From Paraspadella gotoi (Eukaryota; Chaetognatha): DNA of 64,000 nucleotides. Each line of letters starts with the position of its first letter. The first letter of the stretch is position 1. The position numbers were made by a program, and so were the translations under genes. Under the pieces are notes generated by a model. The model was not told the DNA's origin and ran no database searches. It worked only from the letters and a program-made list of their open reading frames with translations. Location: contig CM119267.1 in NCBI GenBank assembly GCA_051294375.1, forward strand, positions 6,251,992 to 6,315,991. The letters are read 5' to 3'. This document shows positions 34,601 through 46,200 of this stretch, piece after piece.

Positions 34601-37600
34601 TTTATCTTCTAACAATTTTATTTATTTATATCCAGCCGCTCTCGGCTCCATCACCGATCGGACTTGAATCGAAAATTTATTCTTCAAAAGATTTCCCGCA
34701 ATGTTCGAGAAGCGATATAAATAACAATATCCTCAATGGTCCAATTAGTGTATCAGTGACGACGAGTGATGTCATAAACCTTAATCGTGATTGCGGAAAC
34801 AATACAGAGCCAACCGAAGCGAATCGATATTCATCAAGTTTTGGTGACACAAATGTTTCCAGTAAAACGAAAGCATTTCCCCCTCAAACCACGGAAAAGC
34901 TCTCCGAAGGAGATGTAAGGGTTTTCGTCGCCTTCCTCGACGCCGACACCGGAGATGCTTTTCTCCAGCTTTCCTCCGACGTGGAGGAGTTGGAGCGAAC
35001 GTCTACGAGCCTCTCCAATTTAAAAAGCATGGCCATTCCTTTCAACTCTCTTTACGAGGGCATGCCTCTCGCCGCCCGTTTCTCAGCCGACCGGGCGTGG
35101 TATCGCGCCAGGATCGAATCGATCGACGTCGCGCGACGCCGCCTTTTCGTCTTCTTCGTCGATTACGGGGATTCCGAGGAAAAAGATTTCGACCACGACG
35201 AGTTCCGGATCCTAACCAACGAACTCGTGGAGGAAAAACCACCCTTGGCCTACCATTGCCACTTGGCCGTCCCTCCGCTATCCTCGGAGGCGGTGAAGCG
35301 GATTTTAAGCCAAGAGCTGACCGCAAGTTTCTCGACTTCAACTTCTCCGATGGAGGTCGTTTTGACGTGCGACGACGGAGAAACGTTTGGGGTTAGAAGG
35401 CGGGAAAGGAATGACGATAAGAATCATGGCCAGGATGCTTCAGCCAATGATCTTCTTCCGGGCGAGGGATTCGCCAAATTAGAATATCCCTGTCGAGATC
35501 CACCTCAGTTCTTGACGGATCAAACACATCAGGTCTTCATCTGTTACATGCTCGACATTCCCGACTGCTATCTCCATCTCGTTAGCGAGGCGAAGTTGCT
35601 GGAAGAAACCATGTCGCGCCTCTCCGTCGCTAACTCGATCGGCTTGCCCTTTAACGCCCTATTCGTCGGCTTGCCTGTTGCGGCGCGCTTTTCCGAGGAC
35701 GGCGCCTGGTATCGCGCTCGAATCGACGCCGTCGTCGCCGAAGAGCCGCGTCGAGTTCGCCTCTTTTACGTCGACTACGGCAACGAGGAAGAAGTGGATT
35801 TCGACTCGAGGAATATCAAGTCGTTACCGAACCAATTTCTTGACGACTTACCGCCCTTCGCCATTCGCTGCCGCTTAAGTTCATCAAGTGGGATCGAGGA
35901 TGACCCAGAGGCGTTGGAGAAAGAATGGAAGGCGACCTTCTTGTCCTCGACGCTGCCGTTTAATGTTTTTTTGTCTCAGGCGGCGGAGGAGCCGGTTTGC
36001 CCGACAGAAGACCCGGTTTGCCCGGCGGATCAGCCCTGTGTTATTGAAACTGATGTAGAAATCATTCAATCTATCAATCAAACAAGCAATCCTCTTTCTA
36101 TCAAACCCACCGAAGGAGAAAGCGTCGAGCGACGAACCTCCATTCGTTTACCTCGCCCTTTCGTCGAAGGAATGAAAAAACTAATTGATTCCAACGGAAT
36201 CACCGAAGTGAAAGTTGATTTGTCGCTGACGAATGGATACGCGTCAACGATTTTGCCGACGCCCCCTTCGAGACCTTCCACCGGAGCATCCGATTTAAAA
36301 GAAATCATTTTGCCCCCGCCGGATGAGTTTCAAGAAGACGAGGAATTCATTGTCTTAGAAAATGGAAGTCGGCTTTCAGAAAGCGCAGGTTCAAGTATAA
36401 AGTTACACTGAGGCGCAAAAAAAAAGACACTTTTACACCGAAAAAACTATTGGATGGATGAATATCACTGAGATATAGAAACATAAAACAAAGCTTATTG
36501 AAAGATAAAGCGATTGGTCCAGGTCCCATTAAAATCGATCAAAGCGTCCGAAAGTTATTGGACGTCAAAGTCGATTGGTACAAAACATCTGACGAGATTA
36601 AATTAATTTTAATCAAGAAGAGTCTCTAACTTTTCATTATTATAATATATTTATATTGTGATATAAATCCTTTTTCGTTGTTTGGGACGATTAGAGACAG
36701 TTTGAGTTTAGTTTTGACAACGATTTTTATTTATTTTTATTTTATCAGCTGATGAAGGCTTGAAATGAAGCCGAAACATGTCTGTTTTGAATTAAATAAA
36801 AATCGTTGTCAAAACTAAACTGAAACTGTCTCTAATATATTTATAATATGAAATTAGCTGAACAAATTTAGCATCAAATATCTGTAAGGATAGGTGTCAA
36901 CCATTTTCAAACCATATCAAATTAAAATAAGTAGGGAAACTATATAGAAAACAATCTTTTAAAAATAAAGAAAAAGCAGTTGATTGATAACTTACCCAAG
37001 ATTAATTTCAAAGCTTTTTCACATCAAAGTTTTTTTCCTTATGGCATCTTATGTTAAAGCAGACTAATATAAACTTTTACAATATTAAAATTATTTTGTT
37101 TATTTTTATCATAAAATTATGTTTTGATTTTGAGATAATTTAAGACATTATTTATTATTATTTATTATTAAAATGCCATATTTGGAAACAATTAAAAAAA
37201 TATTTTTATAAAAAAGTAATACAAATTTATTGCCAACCCTTTTATATGTTTAATTCCATTATGATTTTATTAATTCTATATTGTAAATATATATGAGTCA
37301 GAAAAAGAAGTGTCATCAATACTAACCTTGGGAAATGACTTTTTCCCAATTCTATTTTGAGACTCCGACTTTAAAGTCTTGCTATATTCTACTGATTGAA
37401 CCGATTCGAATTTTTATTGCACCAATCGATAGTTCTTTAAAAGAGCTATACTTTTCATATATATTTTCTCAAAATGAAAAGAGAAATAGGTGTATTTAAA
37501 GCTACCTAATGTCTTTTTTTTTTTGCGCCGCAGTGTAATTGAAAAAAAAATTAATATGCGATGGAAAATTTTGGAAATTATGATTGAAACAATTACGAAA

Positions 37601-37867
37601 ATGTTTAATTTGAGTTCGTCAACGATTTGTTTTTATTTTAAAAAACGTACATGTTTCGGCTCTTTTATACAAGCCTTCATCAGCGCCAAAAGTGAATTTG
37701 AAATTTACAGAATTTTTAGTGTAAAGGAAGAGAGAAAGAGAGATAAACAGAGAGAGAGAGAGGGGGGGCAAAGTTTCTAACACAGAGTTGAGAAAGGACA
37801 GTGGTCAATTGGTTAGGACTGGTCAAAGTTAAGGACAGAATAAGTTGTGAAAAGAAGTGAAAATGGT

Positions 37868-37903
<36 letters not shown>

Positions 37904-40900
37904 GAAAGGGGAAATTTACATTATGTCATGTACATTGTACAACAATGATAAAGATTTTAAACTGATGAATTATAGTGAATATTTTTAACAATTAATCTAC
38001 TAATAAATAAGTGAAGTTGAAAAGAGAAATATTTGAAATTTGAAAAGATAGATTTTTGAGGGATAGATAAGTGAGAGATAAAGTTGAAAGTTTAAGAATT
38101 AAGATAGAGCTCAAAATTATCTGGCCCCCCTTGGCGTGAGCAAATGAGAGGCACGATCGATGAGGTCATTGGCGTGTCATAGGTTAAGAAGACAGTTGAA
38201 TCGAGCTTGTTAGTGCTGCGTCAAGGAGACTTCCTTGCGGGAAAAGTCCTAGCGCTACTCGAATGTGTCTCTGGCCTGATACGCCTGCCATTTGCCCTCT
38301 TCTCTCCTGCTGACGAGGCGGGCGTTTGTCCGTTCTTGCCGCTTTTGCGACATGAATGGTGGACTCCTCTCCTTCCTCCTGTAGCGATTGAAACAATTTA
38401 AAAAAAGTTTCTTTAATAATTTTCTCGCTTCAATCTCACAGAATCGGGTGATCAAGTGAAATTTTTCGACGTCCAAAACGGCGTTGTCGCGAGCCTCTTG
38501 TCTCCGGGATCAATTCATCGTGTACGCGTGACCCACGTAACTTCGCCTTCACAATTTTGGGTCGTTCCTCTCTCCCTCATGGACGAGGCGGCCGCCATGC
38601 ACGAGCGCCTTACTGCGATTGGTGCTCGATTGGCGCCGACGCGCGCCGCGTCTCGTCTCGCTCGCGTTGCCTGGGAACCGGGCGATTTCGTGCTCTGCCG
38701 TTGCGACGATGATGATGATAAAGTTAAATTTGGGCTTCGTCGTGGACTCGTCATTGGCGTCGACGGCGACAAAATCGTCGTGCGCCTCATTGACTTCGGC
38801 GAATCTCGGTCTGTGATGCGAAACGATGTCCTCCCTCTGCCAACGTGGACGGCAGATTTCGATCGAAGAATGGAGAAGCGTGACGGTAGCCATGACGACG
38901 ACATCCAACATTTCATCCAAGAAACGAAAAAGATCCAGTCCACCAACGCTCTCGCTTACAAGTGCTGCCTGGGTAACTCTCCCTTCTTCGGCAAAGCGGA
39001 CTCCCATCGTGTCGGCGTTTTCGAATCCATCGTCCGCGACGAGATCCTTACCTTGAAGGTGGACCAAGTGGTGGTGCCGGAGATGAAGCCTGGCGTCGAT
39101 CGATCCGCGCTTCCCGACGACTCGCTCCCTCTCTACGTAGTGAGGATGTCTGCCTCTGCCGTCGACGTTGGAAAGCGACTCGAGGAGATCTTGACCTCGG
39201 ATGAGAAGAACCGAAAGTCGGCGTCCGTTGAAACCAATGGCGTGGACGATTTGGAGAGGGCTGACTCGGACGAATCCGTGGAAATTCTGCCCGAGACAAA
39301 CGGAATTGACCACATGTTCTTGAAATGGACCGAAAAAAAAGAAACGCGGCCAAACCCTTCTGAGATTGTTGAGGAAATTCGTCGGGCAAGATCTTTTACT
39401 GCATGGTCGGGATCTTCGGTGCTCGAACCAGTAGATATGCTCGATCCCTACCATCTCTCGGACGTAGTCGACATGGAGCGCAGATTTCTACCTCCCACCG
39501 TTAAAATTCGAGGTAATGAATTTTACGATTTACTTTTTTGCCTGATGAATGTTGATTAAATAAATTTAATTTTAAAAGTTTAAGTTCTACGTTGAATCAA
39601 GAAAATAATATACCATATCACCGCAGTATAAGGAGCGCGACAGTTCAGTGGTAATAATTTTAAACAATATATGTCTACAATGTCTAATTCTCACGATTTC
39701 TCACAGCCGAACGGGCTGGGCCTCCGGAGATACCATTGCCCGATCCTTCGATTTTGAATATAGAGGACGTTCCATTAAATCTTCACCGATTCTTTAAAAT
39801 CCTCGAGGAGAAACGAACCGCCCACGAACGAGTCGACGTGGCGAAAACTTTCCCGCCTTTTCGACCAGAAACAGAGGAGACGCTCGTCGACGCCGTCGTC
39901 GTCGCCGTTCGATCCTTTGACGAAATCTGTCTCCGGGTTGAGGCGATCAACGAAAGGGAAGCCTTGGATCGAACGTTGAGAAAATATTATGGTGATTATT
40001 GTTATATGCTAACATTATTCTGTTAACTAATGCGCTTGAAACAAGATACAAATAAAAGTAAATTAATCTTCTTGAAATAATTTTATATTTAAATTACATT
40101 TTTAGTGTCATCTGAATCATAGATTTTCGAATAATCGCTAGCACAAATTGCTTCCCGCAGTTGTTTTATTTTGACGCGCTTACAAATTAACAAACATGCC
40201 ATCAAATAGTAATACAAAAACTATTTTTCCCCGCAGTGTTAAACCCTTGCAAACCACCGAAAGTGAAGAGTCTCCGCGTTGGAAAGTCATTGGTTCTACG
40301 ACGAGCGCCGTCGACTTTTCGTCGCGGCGTCGTCGTCTCTCACGACGCGAAAAGCGCCGACCTGCGACTCATCGACGACGGCATCCATCACGTCGTCAGC
40401 CTCGAGGGATTTCCCAACGAGGATCTCCGCGAATTGCCAGACGTCTTGGACTTCGTTACGCCAAGATCCGACCCATTTTTGGCGCCGCTTTGTAAGCTTT
40501 TGTTGGCCCCGCCAATGGAGCCCAAACCCCTGGCGTTGCTGCACTTCATGCGGTTGACTTTGGACAAAAAAGTTCAAGTGCAATTCAAGGGCTCGTTGGT
40601 CGAGCCACGTTGTGTCAAGTACTAGTTTTTTTTTTTTTTTGTTTTTTTTTTCGATGTGGGGCGCGTTCTATAGATTATTTACATTATACAACTTTTTCAA
40701 TAGGATTTTCGTGGATAGAGTGGATGTGTTAAAGCTCCTTCACGATGCTGACTCTCTCCTCGGCCCTCTCCCCTCTTCAGTCTTACCTTACCCCAACCGA
40801 GCACAGATCGAACCCGAAGACGTCAACGGTGATTGGGAGTCGCTTCCGCCCGAGCCGGAGTCTCCGTCCGCCCACGACGACGAAGTTTATCTTTCTTTCT

Positions 40901-42233
40901 GCCGTCAGCGCGCTAAAGCTCTTGAGAATGACCCCGTCTTGTCCAAACGACCCAACGTCAAGCGCCTTCACTCTTCGTCCAACGGACTTTTTATTCCGCG
41001 CTCCCTCTCCCTAATAAACGGGTCCTCCTCCCCCGGATCTCCCTCGTCCCATTCCTCCAAGTTTCGACGAGCCTCTCCGGGAAAAGTCCATTTCGGCGCC
41101 GACGCGAAATCTCCCGAGCGGCGCCTCGGCGTCGCGCCCCCGCGATTCATTTCAGCCTCCGTCGAGGTCGACGTCTGGAAACGCTGCTTTGCCACTTACG
41201 TTCAGTCGCCAGCCGAGTTTTACGTTCAGATGGTGGAGGGAGAAAAACGACTGAGCGAATTGGAGAAAGAGATTAAAGAATATTGCGCCGCCAACGACGA
41301 TGACGTCGATCTTAGAGTCTTTGCCTCGGGAACGCCGTGTTTGGCCAAGTTTTGTGGGGACGGTCGCTGGTAAAAAAAATATGGTCTTGGCTCGGTTTGG
41401 CTCTAAATTCGGAGAGAAAATGAAATAAACAATATGAGGTGACTTATTTATTAATTAATTCATTTTCGATCTTAAGGTATCGAGGAGAAGTTATTCAGGT
41501 TTTTAAAAACAGCGGCTACGTTGAAGTTTTTTTCGTGGATTTTGGGAATCGCCAAAGAATGGCGAACAATTCCGACTGCCTCAGAAAAATTGGGAACCCA
41601 CGCTTTCTCGAGCTTCCGACGCAGGCGATACTCTGCAAACTACAAGGTAAAGCTAAAGCATTTAGCCTTTAGCCTTCAGTCTTTAGTAAAAGTGGCATTA
41701 TTTTTTTTCTCTTTTTACGGGCAAGGGAAAACCTTGTAGAACGAAGACCGAATGCGCAATATGCAATATTTTAAGGTTAAATTAGATAAGGCTTATTGCA
41801 TTTACAAATGAAACAGTTTATACTATATTACTAGACTATAATCAGACTTTGTGGGCGGCTTGAAGGAAGGCTTGCTGGGTTCTGCTGTTTTATTCTTGTA
41901 AGAGGGATTGAGGCCTTAACTCCGCATATATCCTGTCTTCAGTCGGGGTCAATTTAATATTGTATTTATTGAATGAATGGACAATTGATTGTACCGATTT
42001 TCTTATCAGGCCTAGAACCTCCCGACGTTGGTTGGTCACGAGAATCTACTTCTGCCCTAGAATCTCTGCTTGACGACGCCGTTTCTGTTTTCATTCGTTT
42101 CTCGGAGCCAGTTCAATCCGGTCGCGATTCCGGCGTGTTCCCTTGCGCTCGTCCGGCGCTCGTTGGCACCAAAGCTGGAGTAGATGATCTCACCGAAATC
42201 ATGAGAACGAAATTTTCTAAATGTCAGACCTAA
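28617..42233 (+). CDS. Giant multi-Tudor-domain protein (about 9 Tudor domains), TDRD1/TDRD6/RNF17-like
   Basis: Model: join(28617..28748, 28827..28960, 31464..31707, 31782..31908, 31987..33974, 34164..34487, 34636..36388, 38442..39512, 39707..39991, 40237..40618, 40704..41369, 41477..41646, 42010..42233), 2499 aa, in frame. Extended Tudor domains bind symmetrically dimethylated arginines of Piwi proteins in germ granules. Cores seen in order: WYRAVVEEM..FVDIGKSE, WYRAVVVKS..FVDYGHRE, WNRGRIEGV..FVDFGNVS, WYRGVVEEI..YFDFGNSE, WYRARIESI..FVDYGDSE, WYRARIDAV..YVDYGNEE, RRGLVIGV..LIDFGESR, a divergent FRRGVVVSH..LIDDGIHH, and WYRGEVIQV..FVDFGNRQ. Domains 7 and 8 lack the W of WYR and may not bind ligand. 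No MYND, RING or LOTUS domain is visible. Introns split the TGG of WYR in domains 1 and 9, in the same phase. The 5' end is uncertain: in-frame sequence continues upstream to an acceptor at 28538. A hAT MITE, a nested ORF and a Tc1-like MITE lie in its introns. Confidence 0.85.
29108..29396. mobile_element. hAT-type MITE with 8-bp target-site duplication
   Basis: The 289-bp element is flanked by a perfect 8-bp duplication CGTACAAT (29100-29107 and 29397-29404). Its ends are inverted: CAGGGGCGACGAGAG on the left, and the reverse complement of the right end reads CAGGGGCGGCGAGAG (one mismatch). An 8-bp TSD with CAGGGGCG termini is typical of hAT elements. The interior is a long C/T-rich tract (about 29215-29320) with no transposase, so it is non-autonomous. 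It lies in the second intron of the Tudor gene. Confidence 0.9.
29976..31058 (+). CDS. Nested ORF inside a Tudor-gene intron, unknown protein
   Basis: Open frame of 360 aa from ATG 29976, same strand as the host gene, within its intron 28961-31463. The N-terminal ~150 residues look globular (STIVVTFHPISIDGVSAWM, LYVIIEGATVEFLKVALLPW, ADRIVAALWKWRLRANLRC). A Lys/Arg patch (KKAKKKRRGK), about four imperfect copies of a Pro/Glu-Thr unit (SNPQGETAPSNPQAETA) and a basic RRSRRQRRKGEYD patch follow. No family is recognised. The end is ambiguous: it can read through to 31058, or splice at 30977/31041 (63-bp intron) and stop at once. Alternatively its phase-2 donor at 30978 could join Tudor exon 31464, making it an alternative first exon. 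Codon choice looks coding. Confidence 0.6.
   Translation: MAEGRSTALTVPGDSTIVVTFHPISIDGVSAWMAFGRRRSQTPLYVIIEGATVEFLKVALLPWIKLGCDILALAPADRIVAALWKWRLRANLRCITVTDRAEWSRGKKINRAGDALVFLLQSQAFTSLNEAQEELKAAVSQRFPVLKKAKKKRRGKTHSNPQGETAPSNPQAETAISTRPMETVLYKSPTKTAPSCCKPPEEKAFSKPPAETLIPNSQTTSVSKYLVSDSTSKNLKIELSAKSSSAIADSRRSRRQRRKGEYDTEDKVVSVDDPPSRTRKVREKGKLLPSTRSYFEVLLEEVEKKGIRSSIQDGVDGLAATAQLSALETESQIPRYIKVCFVQEMKILMFFFKFQLNMTI
36406..37535. mobile_element. Non-autonomous Tc1/mariner-type element in a Tudor-gene intron
   Basis: Terminal inverted repeats CACTGAGGCGCAAAAAAAAA (left) and CACTGCGGCGCAAAAAAAAA (reverse complement of the right end) are flanked by TA dinucleotides (36404-36405 and 37536-37537), the TA duplication expected of the Tc1/mariner superfamily. 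Subterminal similarity recurs inside both ends (GCGATTGGTCCA on the left, TCGATTGGTGCA on the inverted right end), suggesting an IR/DR layout. No transposase frame is visible over 1.1 kb. The left end is only 17 bp after the exon donor at 36389. Confidence 0.8.
36690..36836. repeat. 43-bp inverted repeat around a GATGAAGGC...GCCGAAAC core
   Basis: Arms 36690-36732 and 36794-36836 are reverse complements with a single mismatch. The 61-nt centre contains CTGATGAAGGCTTGAAATG followed by AAGCCGAAACATGT, itself a small stem. It lies within the Tc1-like element and could be a nested MITE or a structured RNA module. Confidence 0.85.
37627..37687 (-). repeat. Second copy of the GATGAAGGC...GCCGAAAC core, opposite orientation
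   Basis: On the minus strand this reads GGCGCTGATGAAGGCTTG, then GAGCCGAAACATGT, the same core as in 36690-36836 with a different loop. It is preceded on the + strand by a similar CAACGATTTGTTTTTATTTT arm. It lies just outside the Tc1-like element in the same intron. Confidence 0.75.
37731..37912. repeat. GA/AG microsatellites
   Basis: Two purine tracts with runs of GA (37731-37768 and about 37872-37912) in the Tudor-gene intron 36389-38441. Confidence 0.8.
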
Positions 42234-43231
42234 TTTATGCTAATATCAGACCTTATTTATGCTACATCTTCTTTTGATCGCCCGAACAAGTTGTTTTCGG
42301 TTTTTATTTACGTCTTATCGTTTTCTATACAACTATACATCGTTTGTATTATTCCTTTCTTAAAATTAATTACTTAAGTTCCTAGGGTGGTAACCCTATT
42401 TCGTTACTTCCTCGACGTCGTGTCTTGTCCATTTTTTTGACATTGTTGATTTTCTTTTTAGTTTTATCTTCACAAAACTTATTTATTATTAAAATCATTG
42501 TTTTAAATTTTATGCAATTCTTATGTTTTTCCTTGAATTTGATGCCATTTCGGTGAATCGTAGTAAATGGTTTTACTTTTTTAAAGTCTCACTCAGTTTT
42601 ATGTCAGTATTTAAAACATAAACATTAGTTTAGTTTTATTTTAATCACTGAGTTAATAAATCTAGGATAACAAACTGAAAAGGTACTGAAAAAACGAAAA
42701 ATTATTTCCGCTAATTTGTTTTGTGAGGATATATTTATTTTGACAGGGATTGTTGTATCATGTTAGCATTAAAGATTTTTTGTATCTTGATTGTTATGCC
42801 TATTTGTCTTACTCTTAGGTATTCGTTCCTCAATCGGACTTTCCCGTTAGCCTTTTGTTGATTTGTAGGAAGATGGAGTCGTCGCTTCGGCGAGTTGTGG
42901 GCGGATGAACCGAACGACGATTATGCGATCCTCTCGCGAATAAATTATGCTCGCTCGGGGCCTCGTCCATTGATTACGATTTTTGTACGACAACATTGGT
43001 TCGTCAGCATTCCATGATGATGAATTGCGTCGCGGCCAAACTCATTGAACTCATAGACCCTTTTTGAGGGAGATGATTACCGTCGATTCGACGCCGCCCT
43101 CGCTCGGTCGTCTTCCGGTGACGCGGAATCCAACGTAAATCGTTCGATTCTCTCTTCTTAAGTTCCCCCTTCCTCATCAAACTAGTCACTGAAAATCCCC
43201 ACTTCCCCTTCTTGAGTCCCACGACGAAGCC
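42234..43231. other. Spacer between the Tudor gene and USP32
   Basis: AT-rich to about 42840, then more GC-rich. A short frame after an acceptor-like AG at 42869 encodes about 49 residues without a Met, but nothing ties it to a neighbour. The last ~200 bp are probably the USP32 5' leader. Confidence 0.5.
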
Positions 43232-46200
43232 ATGGGCAACAAGGACTCTCGCCCGGCCTTCCTGGCCTACGACGACGCCCTCAAGCGGGTGACCGACACC
43301 GAACTACGGCGCCTCAAGGAGGCCTTCAAGCGCTTTTCCACCCTAAACGGGTTCATGACGAAGCCGGTGTTCGTGCGCGAGGTGTTGGGCGACGGGTTCC
43401 CGCCACCGCTGGCCGAACGAATGTATTCTACCTTCGGCGGGACTGCCAAGGGCCTCGTATTTAAAGATCTAGTCTGCGGTTTGGTGCTGCTCACGCGCGG
43501 TCGGCGCGAGGAGAAGATCCGCTTCATGTTCGGCCTTCAAGCCGACGAGAACGCCGCCTTCGTTTCCCGCGCCGACTTGGCGGCGCTGGAGGCGTCCTTG
43601 GCGGCTGCCGAGGAACACGACTGTTCTACGGGTGGCGCCGGTTCGCCCGAACGCGCTGCCTTTCGTCTAGAATCGCTGGATCTGCTCTTCGCGCTGCCGG
43701 ACGGCGCCAGAGAGGGAAACGGCGACGGCGTCTCTGATCGGATCGGGTTCGAGGATTTTCGGGCGTGGCTGACGGCCTGCGATGGGGCCGACGACGCCTG
43801 GTCGGCGTCGCCTCCCGTCATGGCGAACAGCGAGCGCCTTTTCATCTCACGGTGGCTGCTGCACGACCACGCCCACATGACGCTCTCCAACGACGATGTC
43901 ACCCCCACGTTTTACCAGACGCTGGCCGGCGTGACTCACTTGGAGGAGGGCGACATCATCGAGCTGGAGAAGCGCTACTGGATGTTAAAGGCGGGCTCGA
44001 AGAGCGGCCGTTTCGACCTCGCAACTTTCCGTCAATTGGTATCGCCTCCCGTCCCACCCTCGTTGGTCGAGGGCGTTTTCAACGCTTTCGACGAAAACCG
44101 CGACGCCCACATCGACTTCAAGGAGATGGCTTGCGGAATTTCTGCCGCCTGTCGCGGCCCCATTGTGGAGCGTCTCAAGTTCTGCTTCAAGATCTTCGAC
44201 GCTGACCGAGATGGCGTCCTTTCCCCGGCCGAGTTGGAAGCCATGACGACGGCGTTGAGACTCGGAGAATCGGAGGAGGACGACGATTCCATCGTCCCCG
44301 TCAAGTCGGTCATGTCGCTCGACGAGTATCTTGTCTGGACGATGAACGGCGTTCCGGAGAAAAACTGCGTCGCCGAATTTTTGCATTTACTCTTCCAAGT
44401 GTGCCACATCGTGTTGGGACTCAAGCCCGCCACCAAGACGGAGGAGGGAAAAATCATCAAGGGTTGGTTGCAACGCGAGGAGGAGCGGGGTCTTCAAGCC
44501 GGAGATTTGTGGTATCTCGTCTCGAGCGTGTGGTGGCAGTCATGGAAAGATTACGTCTCCTACGGGGATTCTTCCACATCTCCAACTTGTACTGCTTCGT
44601 TTGACTCTGGAGGCGGATCGGCTCCCGGTTCAAAGTCCGGAACGCTGGACAGGTTAGTCGTTTGACGGTAAAATGATTTCCAGTTTTTTCATCGTCGTTA
44701 AATGAAGGGAAGAAAATAAATTTCTAGTTTAATATAAAGAGATCAAAGTTTTTTTTTTTATCTTAATGTTAGAGGGTGATTGTTGTGAGTAAACAAATAT
44801 AAAAAAACTAAATTAATTTTCTGTTAAATTTTTTTGAAGGTTTTTTTTTTTTTCGTTTGTAACATTTCGTGACAGCATATCTATGCAACTGTAAACTCTT
44901 GAGAGTTTAATGATAGTCGGTTTTGAAGGTCTTGGTTTGGCATTTTCTATGTATATTGTATAATATAGCATATTTTCAATAAGTCTTCACACACTATTAG
45001 TTGTGTTTTATTATAGTAAAATAATCACAGAAGTTTTTCTTTGTTAAGAAAAAAAAACTTGACAAAGGAAATACATATCATATAGTATAACAACTGTTTG
45101 ATCACCAAAAATTTATTTATTTCAGGCGACGTCCGACCACCGCACCTGGCGTTATCACCGATTCGTCAGCGGACGCCATAGCAGTAAGCACCCCCAACAC
45201 TCCCAGCAAGAAACTCAATTCGCGAACGAACAATCTGGCCTCCGTCACTCCGACGCCTAACTCTTTGACTCCCACTAATGCAACACCGAGCGCCTCGCCC
45301 TCCGCTTCGCCGCGCCTCGGCAAACGACGATCCTCCATGCCGCCGAAACCGGGACTAATTGACAATTCAAATTTAATTGTCCCCAACAACTTGAAGGCTC
45401 TCATGCTCACTAACGAGGGCGGACGCTTGAAAAGACAAGGCACAATCTTGCGGCATCGAGATTTTGAACTGCTTCCCGATCCAGTTTGGAAGGCTTTGTG
45501 GAGCTGGTACGGAGGCACTCCCGCGTTGCCGCGTCTCGTCATTAAACCCAAAGACGTGGCAGCAACCGAGATCGAGCTCTACCCCATTCAGTTACGCCTT
45601 TTACGCCACCAGGCGCCCGCTGCTGGCGCCGGCGCTCTTGTCGGTCGTGGCGTCTCCAGCGCCAACTCTCCTTACGGCGGATCGTCCAGCGGACCGACGA
45701 TCGGCGTTTGGGGCGCTGCGGCAGGCATGGCCGTTTCTGCGGTTACATCGACGGCCTCGACCGTCTCTTCGTACGCGACGGGCGGCGGCAACCTGACGAC
45801 TCAACCCCCGAAACGAAATCTGGCCTATTTGGCTTCTTTCTCGAGAATGCACACTATCGCCGAGATCCACGAGTTTCTCTCGTCCAGGTTGCGCCTTTCC
45901 CGGGAGGACATACGGCTCTGGCTCTTTGAGAGCGACGCCAGCATGATGCTGATAGAAGAGGAGGATATCACCCTTGAGGATCTGAGGGTTGAAAACGACG
46001 CCCAATTCTTGATCGAAGTTCGCAACAAAGACTTAACGTGGCCCGAAGAGTTGAGTCTATTAACTCGCGGACGGCTGACTGGAACTGGTTCGACCTTGCT
46101 CCACTCTGGACCCTCCGAGCCGGGCGCGTCGGGTCTCAACAACCTCGGAAACACCTGTTTTATGAATTCCGCCGTGCAGTGTGTTTCCAACACCTCAATC

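Noticed and set aside
38549-39454. Antisense open frame opposite the Tudor exon (301 codons)
   Set aside because: Composition is what the opposite strand of a GC-biased coding exon gives; no family features.
42870-43017. About 49 open codons after an acceptor-like AG, possibly a last Tudor exon
   Set aside because: No phase-compatible donor in the preceding exon yields a sensible junction, and there is no start codon.
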